A stretch of 45,676 bases of DNA from NCBI GenBank assembly GCA_035539855.1, contig DATLHO010000227.1:1-45676 (forward strand), written 5' to 3'. This DNA is from DATLHO01 sp035539855. Its GTDB lineage: Bacteria > Bacteroidota > Ignavibacteria > OLB7. Positions 15,634 to 24,961 of this stretch are shown here, in pieces. Numbering within the stretch: the stretch's first letter is position 1; every line of letters begins with the position of its first letter. A program made the position numbers and the translations under genes. The notes beneath the pieces are model-generated. The model made no database searches and was not told the origin of the DNA. It saw only the letters and a program-made list of their open reading frames with translations.

Positions 15634-18600
15634 TCACCGAGGTCCGGTCGAACTGTCGAGGTCGCTTGCGGGCACCATCTCTCCGTTGTGCTCGACGAGA
15701 TCGTCGACGACGTAGAGCTGTCCTCCCTCCTCGAGCTCGTCGCTCGCCTCGAGCTGATCGGTCACCTCCTTGAGTGCCTTGACGGTGTTGTCATAGGCGC
15801 GAAGACAGCCGTGCGTCGGCTCGAGCGTCGGGCTCTCGCTGGGCACATACTTCCCGTCGACGACCTTCTCCTGTCGTCCGCCGTGGATGCGGATCTCGCT
15901 TCTGCCGCTGGCGACGATCTCGCCACCAAGGCCGTCGATGCGCAGCCTGGGATTGGGGCCGTAGGCGGCGCGCGACTTGCCGGAGATCCACTTCGCCGAC
16001 CCCGCGGGGATGTCGTAGACGCCGAGCGGCGTATCGCCGTTCTTCTTCATGCGATCGGCGCCCTGCCCCTCGACACGCACCGCGAATCGAAACACCTCCT
16101 CTCCCTTCCGGTTCGTCACGACTGCGATGCCGTAGCCGTTTTGCGAGCGGTCCTTCGCGACGTGCACGACGATGTCCCATTGCCCGTTGGCATCGACGCG
16201 ATTGACCGGGTTGCTGTGCGCGTACTGGTAGGGGGAGACATTCCTGAAGCTTTCCCACCGCGGGTCGACGCTGTGGAAGCGTCCCTCGGCGGGCTCGTAC
16301 TTGCGGACGCCGTGATCGGAGAGACCACTCTCGAGATCGCGCTCGCGACCGACGTACGACTGCCGCGCTGCGGGCAGTCCGGTGACCGGACGGCCGTGCG
16401 GATCGTAGTCGATGCCCTCGACGACGGCGCCGCCCTCGGCGACGACGAGGCGAGTCGAGCCGAGGCCGTCGGCAACATAATACTCCCGGACTCCATTGGG
16501 CACGGCGATGTCGGGACGCGTGGAGACCCGTGTAAGGCCCCCGCCGAGACTCTTGTACGCCACGGGGTACATCCACGCGGTCCCGACTGGAACGCCGTAT
16601 GTGCATTGTGTCCGATAGACGTCGCGCCCATGCCAGAGCGCGAGCTGCTCGCCGGCCGCGCCGAGCAGGTAATACACCCAGGGATACTCGTTGCCGGATT
16701 CCGGGCTCTGCATGCTCACCGGGTAGAGCCGCTTCTGCTCGCGCTCGCCCGACGGACTGTAGCGATAGCGCCAGTCGTGGGTCGGGCCGTTGTAGGTGTA
16801 GCGACGGAGCAGCTCGCGGTAGCTGTAGGTGAACGTCTCCGGCGGACCCAGGCGGAGGCCGGCGAACGACGAGTCGGAGCCCTGACGGGCCGTGACCGCG
16901 CCGTCGAGATCATACGTGTAATCGAAGCGCGACCAGTCGCCGGCAGTGTTCCATTGCTGTCGCGTGAGCAGGCGATTGGGGCCGGACTGCTTCGACGCGT
17001 AGGTATACGTCGAGCGAGGCCACGTCACGCTGCTTCCGCTGCGACGATTGCCGATCGGGTCCAGGACGAGCGACTCGATGCCGGTGGCATCGGTCCATTG
17101 CACGAGGCGTCGGGCTGCATCGTACTCGTACTCGACGCGCGACTCGGGCTGCCCGGCGACGGCGCTTGCGCGTGCCGCCATCTGGCCGGTCTGGTCGTAG
17201 GTGATCCGCTCGCGGAACAGCGGCTCGATTGCGTTCGATCCGGTGCTCCTCGCGACGATCGAGTCGATCCACTTGCGTGGCGTGTACGCGTAGTCGACGC
17301 GCAGCAGAGCTGGAGGGTAGCTCATCGTCGCGACGTGACCCGTTCGGGTGTACTCGAACACGACCGCGGCATCGTCCGGACGCGCCGGTACCGCCGGATG
17401 GCTGGCCGCGCCGACGCCCAGTCCTCCCCCTCGCTCAAGTAGCGTCCAGATGCTGTCGAGCTTTCCGTTCTGATCGTACCCGTACCATGTCAGGTGGTGG
17501 TTCAACGGGTCCGCGACGCGCACGAGGGTCACCTGGTTGAGCGCGTTGTAGTCGTAGTACACCGCGTCGAAGCCGACGTTCTCGGTGTACCGAAGCAGCG
17601 CCTCGACCCGGCCGCGCTCGTCGTAGCTGAAGACGCCGTAGTGCCACGGCTCACCGCCATGCTCACGCCATGCGACCGCAGCCTCCCGTCCCCTGAGATT
17701 CCGGAGCGCGCCCCGGGGCGCGAGCGCCATCCAGGCGGAGTCGGCCGGCATTGCCGACCAGATCGAGCCCGCGCGCGCGGGCAGCGCGTCGTACCCCATC
17801 GCAAGGCGCGCGAAGTGCGGATGCAGCGCGACGTTTTCAAGATCGGCGAGCGACGCTGCGGGCTGTGGAATCGGATCGTAGTACGCGGTCGGATGGCTGA
17901 GGTACGGCGGATCGGGCGTGTGGCGCTCGCCGAGCAATGACGTCGGTCGCAGGAGGCATCCCGCCGGGGCGATCATGAGCTGCGCCTCGTACGGCCACAC
18001 GCGCGGCTGCTGGACCGCGGCTGCGGGCATGTACAGGCTCCGATTGACCGTCGAGACCTCCTCGCCCGGCATTCCGATGTTCATCCTGCTTCCGTCGAGC
18101 AGGTCGGTTGCCCGCGTGGCGCCGGGGATGCCTTCGACGGTAGCCTCGCCGACGAGCGTGACACGGCCGGCATCATCGTAGCTCGTGTAGCTCACCAGAC
18201 CGCGCGCGGCCTGATCGGCGGATTGGGCGAAGCGAATGTTCCCCGCGTTGTCGTACGAGTACGAGACCGTTCCGAGATCGGGCTGCGCCTTCGTGCGAAC
18301 GCGGCCGAAGTCGTCGTAGGTGTAACGCGTGCTGTCGAGGTTGGCGTTGACGACGAGAACGGGACGACCGACGGCGTCGTACTCGTAGCGGGTCGTCAGA
18401 TCGAGCGTGCCGACGGCGGCGACCTCTCGACGCAGTCCGTCGAAGGCGTCGAAGTATCGCGCGTGGCGCACACCCGACTCGTCGGTGGTGATCACCGCCG
18501 AGCAGAATCCCCGAAAGTCCTGGCCATCCTCCGCGATGCCGCAGCTCGCCGGGGTTCCGACGCGATACTCGATCGTGCTCCGGCTCCCGTCCTGGTGCTC

Positions 18601-21600
18601 GACGTCGACCACGCGGCCGAGTCCATCGTACCGGCGCTCGATCTCGCCGCCGTTCTGGTCGCGCTCGACGCGACGCTCGCCCGCACCGGTGTGGCCAAAC
18701 GAGACCGTATCCAGACGCGACGGAACGCCCGGCTCACCGATCGCGATCTGCGAGAACCGCTGCCGGAAGTCGGCTCCGAAGTAGTGACGAATGCGACTCC
18801 GCCGGATGTCGGCATGATAGCGGTTGATCGTCCAGCGGCTCGCGGTGCGTCGCGTGTCATCGGTCTTGGCGAACACCTCGCTCATGAGCGAGTCGTCGAC
18901 GTGCCGCAGCGCGAGCGTATAGTCCACCGTGTCACTGACGGTTCGATAGCGGCCGAAGACGATGAGCTTCGGACGCATGTCGGCGGCCGCGGCGCTCGAT
19001 GCGAAGCGGATACCGGTGCCCGGCGATGTCACCCGGATCTCGATGCCGAACGTGTCGTCGACCCGCATCTGGGCGATCCTCCAGAGCACCGTGTCGAGAC
19101 GCACGTCGAAGTATGGTCCCTGTAGCGAACGCTCGCGACGCACCGATGCCTGCGTCGACTGCAGCCCGGAGCTCTCACCACGCACGGACGCGTGATTGTC
19201 GCCCTCGACCTGCGGACAGTTGAAGAGATACGATCGCGTGAAGTCGAGGGCGGCAATGCTAACGCGGACCGAGACGCACTCGCCTTCGATGTTCGCGACG
19301 TAGAGTCGAACCAGGGCGCTGTCGGCGCGCGTGAGCGTCCGCAGCTTGCTGTTGCGGTCGACACGGAACGCGAGGTGCGCGCGATATCCGGGATACTCTC
19401 CGGTCATCGCATAGGTGATCGTGTCCGAGCAGTCTCCCAGAAGTGATCCACCCTGCTTGGGGTTGACCGTCGCGCCGGTGTCGGCGCAGGGGCAGCGCTC
19501 ACGACGAGTAACCGGCAGCGCCGCGCGGAGGAGCGTAGGATCATACGTGATCACCGGGACCGTGCCCGTCCCGATCGCGCGCGGATAGGTCGGCGGCGCC
19601 GTCTGCGTGATCATGCATCGCAGCGTGTCGATGCGCTGCGTGTTCGACGTCGTTCCGTAGAGGTCCGTGCTGTCCGGTCCGTCGTAGTAGAAGGTGTCGA
19701 CGACACCCTTGCGTGGAAAATCCCCTGGCAGCCAGGTCGCGAGCAGGCGACCGTTGCGATCGTAGCTCGAGCGCGTGATCCAGCCGTTCTCGTCGAGCAA
19801 CGCCGAGGCCTGGCCGAAGAAGCTGCGCTCGCGCTCGGTCACGAGCGTGTCGGTCGCGATCGAGCCGTCGAGACGGGGTGTGCGGATGATGCGCGCCTCG
19901 GCTTGAGGCTCCTCCAACAGCGCGGGATCGAGACCTCCGAGACGATCCTGCAGGAGACTGTCGTCATTGGTCAGCCGCAGTCCGAGTCGGCGGAGCGCCG
20001 TCGCACCGCCGTCGCCGTCGCGCAGCGAATCGTAGGCGATGAGCGTGCGCCCGCCATTCGGACCGATGCGCACGACCGCGAGGTTCCGCGACCAGTCCTC
20101 GCCATAGAGGAACGCCTCGCGCAGCATCATCGCGCGGCCGCCGCGACCGATCGCGCTGTCGGCGAGCGTGAGTCCGGGCGAGCCCTGGTCGATCGCCGGC
20201 ATGAGGTCGCCGCGCAGCACGCGCGTGCGCCCGGTCAGGATCGTCCCGTCGGCGTCGGCGGTGACACTGCGACGCTCGATGCCGAAGTGCGGCGTGCGCG
20301 TTCGATCGCCACGAATCGTGTCGTCGCGATAGACCGCCACGCGAGGATCGAACATCACCTGCTCCCACTGCGCGGTCGCGAACGCCGTATCGGCGAGGTC
20401 GTACTTCAGCTCGAGGAAGCGCTGGATCGTCGCGTGCTTCTTCCATCGCCGGCTGATCCACTCGACGACCGTGTCGCGCTTCGGATAGTGGCGGTAGTCG
20501 ACCGTGTCGACGAGTCGGAGCGTGCTGTCCGGGTTGAACGTCTTCGTGATCATCCGCGTGACCTCCCAACCGCACGCCGCCGTCAGGGCCGCGTCGTCAC
20601 CGTAGCGCCGGACGGTGTCGGCCAGGTACTCCATCTGCCGGATCGATCGACGCACGCCGTTGACGGTGACCAGCGTCTTCATCGGCATCCAGAGATACCA
20701 GCCGTCGGTCGGACGGGTGTAGTACGTCGTCGTAATCGTGGTGCGTCCTGCGGCGTCCTCGCGGATTGCGCGAAGCTCGGTGAATACCGGGGCCGGCGCG
20801 AACGGCAGAACCGCCGGCAGCGCATGTCGCTCGTACGAATACGTCAGAAGACGCGTAGTCCCCGACGGATGATCGTGCGTGCGATGCGTCGCGGTCGAGA
20901 AGCTCGAGATCTCGGTGTTGAAGTCACCGACGCCGTACTCGTCGGTCAGCAGCGGCGTGCCGTCGTGATCGTACTTGCGGACCTGCCGCGCCATGTTGCT
21001 GAGCGCCGACGGATTGCCCGCACTCTGCGTGTTGTAGGTCATGAGCTCATCGCTAGCCGTCGTCGGGCAGTCGACGCCGACCAGGGGACTGCGCACGTCT
21101 CCGTCGTGATAGCAGATCTCGTAGCGACTCGTCGGCTCGTCGACCTCGACCAGACGCCAGTTGTCGAGCGCGACCTCGACGGACGCTCCCTCGACCGGGA
21201 ATCCGAAGCCCCGGAAGCGGCGCCGGTACGGCTCGTAGCGAAAGCGCGTGATGCGGCCGGCCGGGTCGACGATGCGCGAGAGATAGCCGACCTGCGAGCG
21301 ATACGGTGTCTCGGATTCGTCGAGCTGCGCAAGCGCCGCCGACCACTGGTTCATGTAACCGAGTCGTGCGAGTGGGAGCTCGTCCTGGCCTCCGGAGCTG
21401 CCGCTGTGGGCGATCGTGTCGAAAAGCGCCTGCACCGTGCGGCCCCCGGCCTGGATCGCGAGCGACCGCTTGTGATAGAGCACCTCGCAGACGTTCTCGA
21501 GTTCGGTGAACAGCGCGCGGCCTTTCGTCGAGTCGTCGTGCGGTCGACCGGGGCCGTCGAGCGTCACCGGATAGTGACGCGACCGCAGCGCACGCGTCAG

Positions 21601-22584
21601 CACGATGTCGTTGTTCCGGATCTCGTCGAGATAGAAGATCGTCGGCCCGGCCCACATGCCGCCGTAGCGGAGCCGACTGTCCGCGTACGCGGGAAGGCCG
21701 TGCGGCGCGATCCACTCGCGGAAGACGTACTCGAGTCCATCGCCCGCGAAGTAACGCAGCCGGCGAGGGATGAACGGATACAGCGGATGGGCGTAGCGAA
21801 TGCCGAACTCGGCGTACTGCCTGATGTGGTTCGGCCAGTTTGTCGTGTCGAACTCGACGAGGCCATAGCCCCGCGCGTTCGCCTCGTTGACCCGGTAGTA
21901 TCCCGTGTAGAGGTCCGCGCGATTCTCGGCCGCGGTCGAGGTCTGCGTCTTCGTGTTGACGAGCTCGAGCACGCTGCCGTCCTCGCGCAGCAGCCGGATC
22001 ACGTCGGTGTACGTCGCGTTGTTGTCGGCATTGGCGATCGGCAGGCGCTCCATCCGATTGCAGACGTCGTAGCCGTCGACGGTCCAGACGAAGTCGCTGT
22101 CGCCGTAGCTCGTGCGCACCGACGGCGTGGTCAACGCCGCGATCGACGGATCGCAGTGATAGCTCGTCGCGAAGGAGATCACCTGCATCGCGAACCCGTT
22201 GACGCCGATCGTCCACGCCGGTCGGTTCTGGCTGAAGCGCGACCAGCGTGAGTAGGGCGCGAGGAGCGAGCCCTGGTCGTAGCTCGCATAGGTCGAGAAC
22301 GACACCGACCCGCAGTAGTTCAGCGAGACGGTGATCGGGAATCCGTGAATCGTCCGCTGCGCCACCGGAAAGGTGTACGCGACGCCCCCGTTCGATGGGG
22401 CGACCGAGAGCCTGCCGTCGACGGTGACGGCCTTCGACTGTGCATATCCGCGCTCGTCATAGAGCTCGGAGGTCTTCCTCAGCGACTGCGCTCCCCTCGA
22501 GTACTGGGCAACAGCTGCAATGGTCCCCGCGAGCATCCATGCCGTCACGAGCACCGTGAGACGGGTGGATGGTGTGCTGAGCAT
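15634..22584 (-). CDS. Exported RHS/YD-repeat protein with C-terminal L,D-transpeptidase-like domain
   Basis: The product is 2316 residues. I chose ATG 22584, preceded by GGAGG, because it starts a Sec signal (LTVLVTAWMLAGTIAAVA). Residues 30-1150 form a long N-terminal region with YD-like motifs; about 1030-1180 contains a segment resembling a DNRLRE-type beta domain. From about 1240 many YD repeats follow (YDGLGRV, YTYDDFGRV, YSYDNAGNI, YEYDAARRL), building the RHS shell. The RHS core is YDPHGRP, YVGRERDLESGL, GRFHSVDP and YQYAHSNPVNRVDANGQW, ending about residue 2136. The last 180 residues differ: GDTPLGVYDIP, IHGG (His about 2234) and THGCLRAYD (His2258, Cys2260) match the YkuD L,D-transpeptidase motif. 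Family knowledge: variable tips after the RHS core are usually toxins, and Tlde1-type transpeptidase-like toxins attack peptidoglycan. No VgrG, PAAR or T6SS gene is visible, so export is probably Sec-first. A non-toxic wall-remodelling role remains possible. Confidence 0.92.
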   Translation of the reverse strand: MLSTPSTRLTVLVTAWMLAGTIAAVAQYSRGAQSLRKTSELYDERGYAQSKAVTVDGRLSVAPSNGGVAYTFPVAQRTIHGFPITVSLNYCGSVSFSTYASYDQGSLLAPYSRWSRFSQNRPAWTIGVNGFAMQVISFATSYHCDPSIAALTTPSVRTSYGDSDFVWTVDGYDVCNRMERLPIANADNNATYTDVIRLLREDGSVLELVNTKTQTSTAAENRADLYTGYYRVNEANARGYGLVEFDTTNWPNHIRQYAEFGIRYAHPLYPFIPRRLRYFAGDGLEYVFREWIAPHGLPAYADSRLRYGGMWAGPTIFYLDEIRNNDIVLTRALRSRHYPVTLDGPGRPHDDSTKGRALFTELENVCEVLYHKRSLAIQAGGRTVQALFDTIAHSGSSGGQDELPLARLGYMNQWSAALAQLDESETPYRSQVGYLSRIVDPAGRITRFRYEPYRRRFRGFGFPVEGASVEVALDNWRLVEVDEPTSRYEICYHDGDVRSPLVGVDCPTTASDELMTYNTQSAGNPSALSNMARQVRKYDHDGTPLLTDEYGVGDFNTEISSFSTATHRTHDHPSGTTRLLTYSYERHALPAVLPFAPAPVFTELRAIREDAAGRTTITTTYYTRPTDGWYLWMPMKTLVTVNGVRRSIRQMEYLADTVRRYGDDAALTAACGWEVTRMITKTFNPDSTLRLVDTVDYRHYPKRDTVVEWISRRWKKHATIQRFLELKYDLADTAFATAQWEQVMFDPRVAVYRDDTIRGDRTRTPHFGIERRSVTADADGTILTGRTRVLRGDLMPAIDQGSPGLTLADSAIGRGGRAMMLREAFLYGEDWSRNLAVVRIGPNGGRTLIAYDSLRDGDGGATALRRLGLRLTNDDSLLQDRLGGLDPALLEEPQAEARIIRTPRLDGSIATDTLVTERERSFFGQASALLDENGWITRSSYDRNGRLLATWLPGDFPRKGVVDTFYYDGPDSTDLYGTTSNTQRIDTLRCMITQTAPPTYPRAIGTGTVPVITYDPTLLRAALPVTRRERCPCADTGATVNPKQGGSLLGDCSDTITYAMTGEYPGYRAHLAFRVDRNSKLRTLTRADSALVRLYVANIEGECVSVRVSIAALDFTRSYLFNCPQVEGDNHASVRGESSGLQSTQASVRRERSLQGPYFDVRLDTVLWRIAQMRVDDTFGIEIRVTSPGTGIRFASSAAAADMRPKLIVFGRYRTVSDTVDYTLALRHVDDSLMSEVFAKTDDTRRTASRWTINRYHADIRRSRIRHYFGADFRQRFSQIAIGEPGVPSRLDTVSFGHTGAGERRVERDQNGGEIERRYDGLGRVVDVEHQDGSRSTIEYRVGTPASCGIAEDGQDFRGFCSAVITTDESGVRHARYFDAFDGLRREVAAVGTLDLTTRYEYDAVGRPVLVVNANLDSTRYTYDDFGRVRTKAQPDLGTVSYSYDNAGNIRFAQSADQAARGLVSYTSYDDAGRVTLVGEATVEGIPGATRATDLLDGSRMNIGMPGEEVSTVNRSLYMPAAAVQQPRVWPYEAQLMIAPAGCLLRPTSLLGERHTPDPPYLSHPTAYYDPIPQPAASLADLENVALHPHFARLAMGYDALPARAGSIWSAMPADSAWMALAPRGALRNLRGREAAVAWREHGGEPWHYGVFSYDERGRVEALLRYTENVGFDAVYYDYNALNQVTLVRVADPLNHHLTWYGYDQNGKLDSIWTLLERGGGLGVGAASHPAVPARPDDAAVVFEYTRTGHVATMSYPPALLRVDYAYTPRKWIDSIVARSTGSNAIEPLFRERITYDQTGQMAARASAVAGQPESRVEYEYDAARRLVQWTDATGIESLVLDPIGNRRSGSSVTWPRSTYTYASKQSGPNRLLTRQQWNTAGDWSRFDYTYDLDGAVTARQGSDSSFAGLRLGPPETFTYSYRELLRRYTYNGPTHDWRYRYSPSGEREQKRLYPVSMQSPESGNEYPWVYYLLGAAGEQLALWHGRDVYRTQCTYGVPVGTAWMYPVAYKSLGGGLTRVSTRPDIAVPNGVREYYVADGLGSTRLVVAEGGAVVEGIDYDPHGRPVTGLPAARQSYVGRERDLESGLSDHGVRKYEPAEGRFHSVDPRWESFRNVSPYQYAHSNPVNRVDANGQWDIVVHVAKDRSQNGYGIAVVTNRKGEEVFRFAVRVEGQGADRMKKNGDTPLGVYDIPAGSAKWISGKSRAAYGPNPRLRIDGLGGEIVASGRSEIRIHGGRQEKVVDGKYVPSESPTLEPTHGCLRAYDNTVKALKEVTDQLEASDELEEGGQLYVVDDLVEHNGEMVPASDLDSSTGPR

Positions 22585-22650
22585 GTGATCGCCTCCGCGG
22601 CGATGGGTGATGGTCGGGCGGAAGTGGACTCCCGTCTCCGTCGGCACGCA

Positions 22651-22718
22651 CCGGTACATTCGGATGGGCTCCGGGGAGTTCCGGCTACGGGCATGTGACT
22701 GGCCGGATGGTGTACCGG
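22651..22718. promoter_or_regulatory. Spaced inverted repeat upstream of the RHS gene
   Basis: CCGGTACA (22651-22658) and its exact complement TGTACCGG (22711-22718) are separated by 52 bases, with further partial complementarity (TTCGG / CCGGA) inside. They lie 67-134 bases upstream of the RHS start, in the gap after the preceding gene. They could be two half-sites of a looping operator; chance is not excluded. Confidence 0.3.
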
Positions 22719-22777
22719 CGCGGCCGACGGAGCTCGGGTCGTGCGTGACCGGGCGTGCCCAGCCCGGCCGTGCGAGA

Positions 22778-23605
22778 TCAGCGAACGACGACGACGGGAT
22801 AGCTCGCGACGAGCTCTCCGGCGCGTCGGATGCGCACCAGGTAAAGCCCCGGCGGCTGGTCCGAAAGGTCGAGGGTCGAGCTCAGCGAGCGCTCGCGCTC
22901 GACGTGAAGGCGACGCTCGTGATGGATCGTTCCCTCCATGTCGACGAGCTCGACCGTGTAGCTGCCTGGTGCGAGTCGTCGCGCCTCGAGGGTCGCCGCG
23001 GCCGATGCCGGGTTCGGGTACAGCGCCATCCACTCGGCGAGGATCGGCGGCGGCGCGATCGCAGCGGCTGTGTCATGCGTGCGCACGGCGACATGTCCCC
23101 ATCGATAGCTCGGCACGCCGGAGAGCTCACGCTGCGCGCGCTCGACCAGCAGATCGACCGACCCGACGTCGACGGCGACGAAGGGATGTCGCTGCATCGG
23201 AGAGCGGATCGAGGCCAGCTCGATCGCCGTGATCGTTCGAAGCGCCTCCTGGCCGAGCAGTGCTATGGCTCGCGAGGAGTCCGACGCGCCGGCGTCGCCG
23301 AAGAAGAGCAGGAGGTCATCGACGCCGTCGTTGTTGACGTCCTCGACGGCGCAGCTGCCCTCGAGCCGCGGCCAGTCGGGATACAGCAGCCGCGTGCGTC
23401 GCGCATCCTCGCGGCCGTCGTTGCTGGAGTAGGGTGCGCCCCAGTGAATGGCGGTCGCGAGCATGCGGAGATCCCCGGTCGGAATCCCCACGACGGTGTC
23501 GGCCCAGGCGTCGCGATCCAGACGCCCGACGAAGAGGATGTCGCCCTCGGCGAACGCCGGGACGCTGAGGATCATCAGGAACAGTGCGGCCGTGGCGTAT
23601 CGCAT
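22778..23605 (-). CDS. Exported protein with T9SS-type C-terminal sorting domain
   Basis: The product is 275 residues. I chose ATG 23605, which begins a signal peptide (MRYATAALFLMILSVPAFAE); an upstream ATG adds 13 polar residues. The body has one FG-GAP-like, potential calcium-binding stretch, DVNNDGVDDLLLFFGDAG, near residue 88. The last 80 residues form a type A T9SS sorting domain: YPNPASAAATLEA, then GSYTVELVDMEG and PPGLYLVRIRRAGE. That domain predicts export through the outer membrane and surface attachment or release. It lies upstream of the RHS gene on the same strand with a 193-base gap, so linkage is uncertain. Confidence 0.82.
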   Translation of the reverse strand: MRYATAALFLMILSVPAFAEGDILFVGRLDRDAWADTVVGIPTGDLRMLATAIHWGAPYSSNDGREDARRTRLLYPDWPRLEGSCAVEDVNNDGVDDLLLFFGDAGASDSSRAIALLGQEALRTITAIELASIRSPMQRHPFVAVDVGSVDLLVERAQRELSGVPSYRWGHVAVRTHDTAAAIAPPPILAEWMALYPNPASAAATLEARRLAPGSYTVELVDMEGTIHHERRLHVERERSLSSTLDLSDQPPGLYLVRIRRAGELVASYPVVVVR

Positions 23606-24161
23606 CGCCGTTCTCGATTCGATGTGGTCAGCCCATCGTCTCACGCATCGCCCTCACCCGTGCCGCGCTTCCCTACTTCACGAGTTATGCTCGCGCGGTG
23701 CGGGTGAGGGACGTGGCGTGCACGGGGCGTGGTGCCGAGGTGGCGCCCGCACCACTCCCTTCGTCGTGGTGGTGACTTTCTGGCTGACCGGGGTTGTCCG
23801 AAGCTCTCGGGTTGATAGTGGCGGGCGCTCGTGCGCCGGCGTTGCGAGCGGGGTTGCTCTCGCGAAGCGTTGCGGAGGCGGCGGCTCCGGTGCGGTCCGG
23901 ATTCGCCGTCGAGGTGCGCCGCGGTCATGTGCCCGCAGCGCATTGAGACGTGGATGCCTTCTCGTGGGCGCGTCGCGCGGAGCGTGCTGGCAGGCGGCTC
24001 CGGCGGCGGTGTCGCGATCGTCACCGACCTGGGTGCGTCGCGATCACGGTTCGAATATACCCGTGGATTTCAGGACAAGTCCAGCGGCATATGCGGACAA
24101 ATGAGGACACGGCCGATCGCCGATTACTTTTCCACAGGCGTGAAATAGCGCGGGCGGGTCG
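23606..24161. other. Gene-free interval
   Basis: No open frame here has convincing coding character on either strand. A TTCGAAT near 24049 looks like a tRNA T-loop but no acceptor or other arms can be folded. The interval probably holds the promoter for the minus-strand T9SS gene and upstream sequence for the plus-strand promoter at 24162. Confidence 0.45.
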
Positions 24162-24190
24162 TTGACAAGCCGGCATGTGTTGTGTACGTT
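24162..24190 (+). promoter_or_regulatory. Sigma-70-like promoter
   Basis: TTGACA (24162-24167) is followed by a 17-base spacer and TACGTT (24185-24190). The -35 box is perfect and the -10 keeps the TA....T pattern. Transcription would start near 24197 and leave a leader of about 190 bases before the small gene at 24388, long enough to hold regulatory structure. Confidence 0.45.
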
Positions 24191-24387
24191 CAGTTCAAGG
24201 AGGATACGCCCGGGGTCTGCGGCGCAGCGTCGTCGGGCGGGCATCCACTCAATTGACTGGTGCAGGATGATCGCCGTTCGCAGGAGGCCAACGATCGAAC
24301 CTGAGACGACCCGGGCACGCCCGGTCGCTGCGTCCCGATGGGGCCGCCCCGAACGCCTGCTCCACCACCAATCGACCCCGAACGACC

Positions 24388-24606
24388 ATGGAGAATAAGA
24401 GCCGCCCGCAATTCTCGCGGGCTGATCGTCTGTGGAATCAACTGCGCGACGAGCTCGATGGCGTCAGTGATCCGAAGGAGCGGGGTCGGATCCTGCTCGA
24501 CCGTCACGGAATCGGCCTGGCGCGCTACATCCGACGCTACCTGCGGACCGTCCGCGGCGCCTCGATCGACGACCTCGAGCTGCCGGTGATCGTCTACACG
24601 AATTGA
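24388..24606 (+). CDS. Small conserved-looking cytosolic protein, function unknown
   Basis: This 72-residue product (MENKSRPQFSRADRLW at the start, LELPVIVYTN at the end) has codon use like its neighbours, with mostly G or C in the third position. It is charged, likely helical and has no signal or membrane segment. I do not recognise a family. A sigma-70-like promoter lies about 200 bases upstream, and a minus-strand terminator hairpin follows 65 bases downstream. Confidence 0.6.
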   Translation: MENKSRPQFSRADRLWNQLRDELDGVSDPKERGRILLDRHGIGLARYIRRYLRTVRGASIDDLELPVIVYTN

Positions 24607-24664
24607 GCGTTGTCCGGAGTTGAAAACCGAAGGTGGGAGGCGACGACGTCGACCGGGACCCCTG

Positions 24665-24706
24665 AAAAAAGTTACCGGGAAAGCGTTTGGGTCGCTTTCC
24701 CGGTAA
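24665..24706 (-). terminator. Strong Rho-independent terminator on the minus strand
   Basis: TTACCGGGAAAGCG (24672-24685) pairs perfectly with 24693-24706 around a seven-base loop. Read on the minus strand the stem is followed by C and then six T (24670-24665), a textbook terminator. No minus-strand gene lies upstream of it (to the right), where the next genes run the other way. It therefore may end a non-coding RNA. In the plus direction it has the stem but no U-tract, so it would be a weak terminator for the gene at 24388. Confidence 0.75.
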
Positions 24707-24961
24707 GACCGCGGGGGGCGGGGGGTCCAATCCCGCCCCCATGTCCTCATGGTCCAGTGCATCGTCGCGGTCGTGAACGGAAGCCCGGTGGTCGTTTCCT
24801 CCTCGAGTGTGGGCTCGATCGACGGTCAGGCTTCGAACGGGAGAAGGCCTGTGGTGTAGGCTGGTTCTCGGGGTGTACAACGACGACCCGCGCGCTTGGT
24901 TAGCGGGACCTCGAACTTTTTTTCGTGCCTCGAAAACCGCGTGAAAAACGCTGGAGTGATC

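Noticed and set aside
15370..17442. A 690-codon plus-strand frame across the lipoprotein and RHS genes
   Set aside because: It spans two genes on the other strand and has no domain or start signal.
19903..22251. A 782-codon open frame on the plus strand opposite the RHS gene
   Set aside because: The translation is Arg/Asp/Val-rich low-complexity sequence without motifs, typical of the antisense frame of a high-GC gene; the minus strand has clear YD repeats.
15634..22584. Type VI secretion RHS effector
   Set aside because: There is no PAAR domain, and no VgrG, Hcp or chaperone gene nearby; the protein has a Sec signal instead.
24045..24066. TTCGAAT motif that looks like a tRNA T-loop
   Set aside because: It only forms a small CACGG/CCGTG hairpin; no acceptor, D or anticodon arms can be built around it.
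23448..24104. A 218-codon plus-strand frame overlapping the T9SS gene start
   Set aside because: Ser/Arg/Gly-rich, no motif, and overlaps the signal peptide of a better-supported minus-strand gene.
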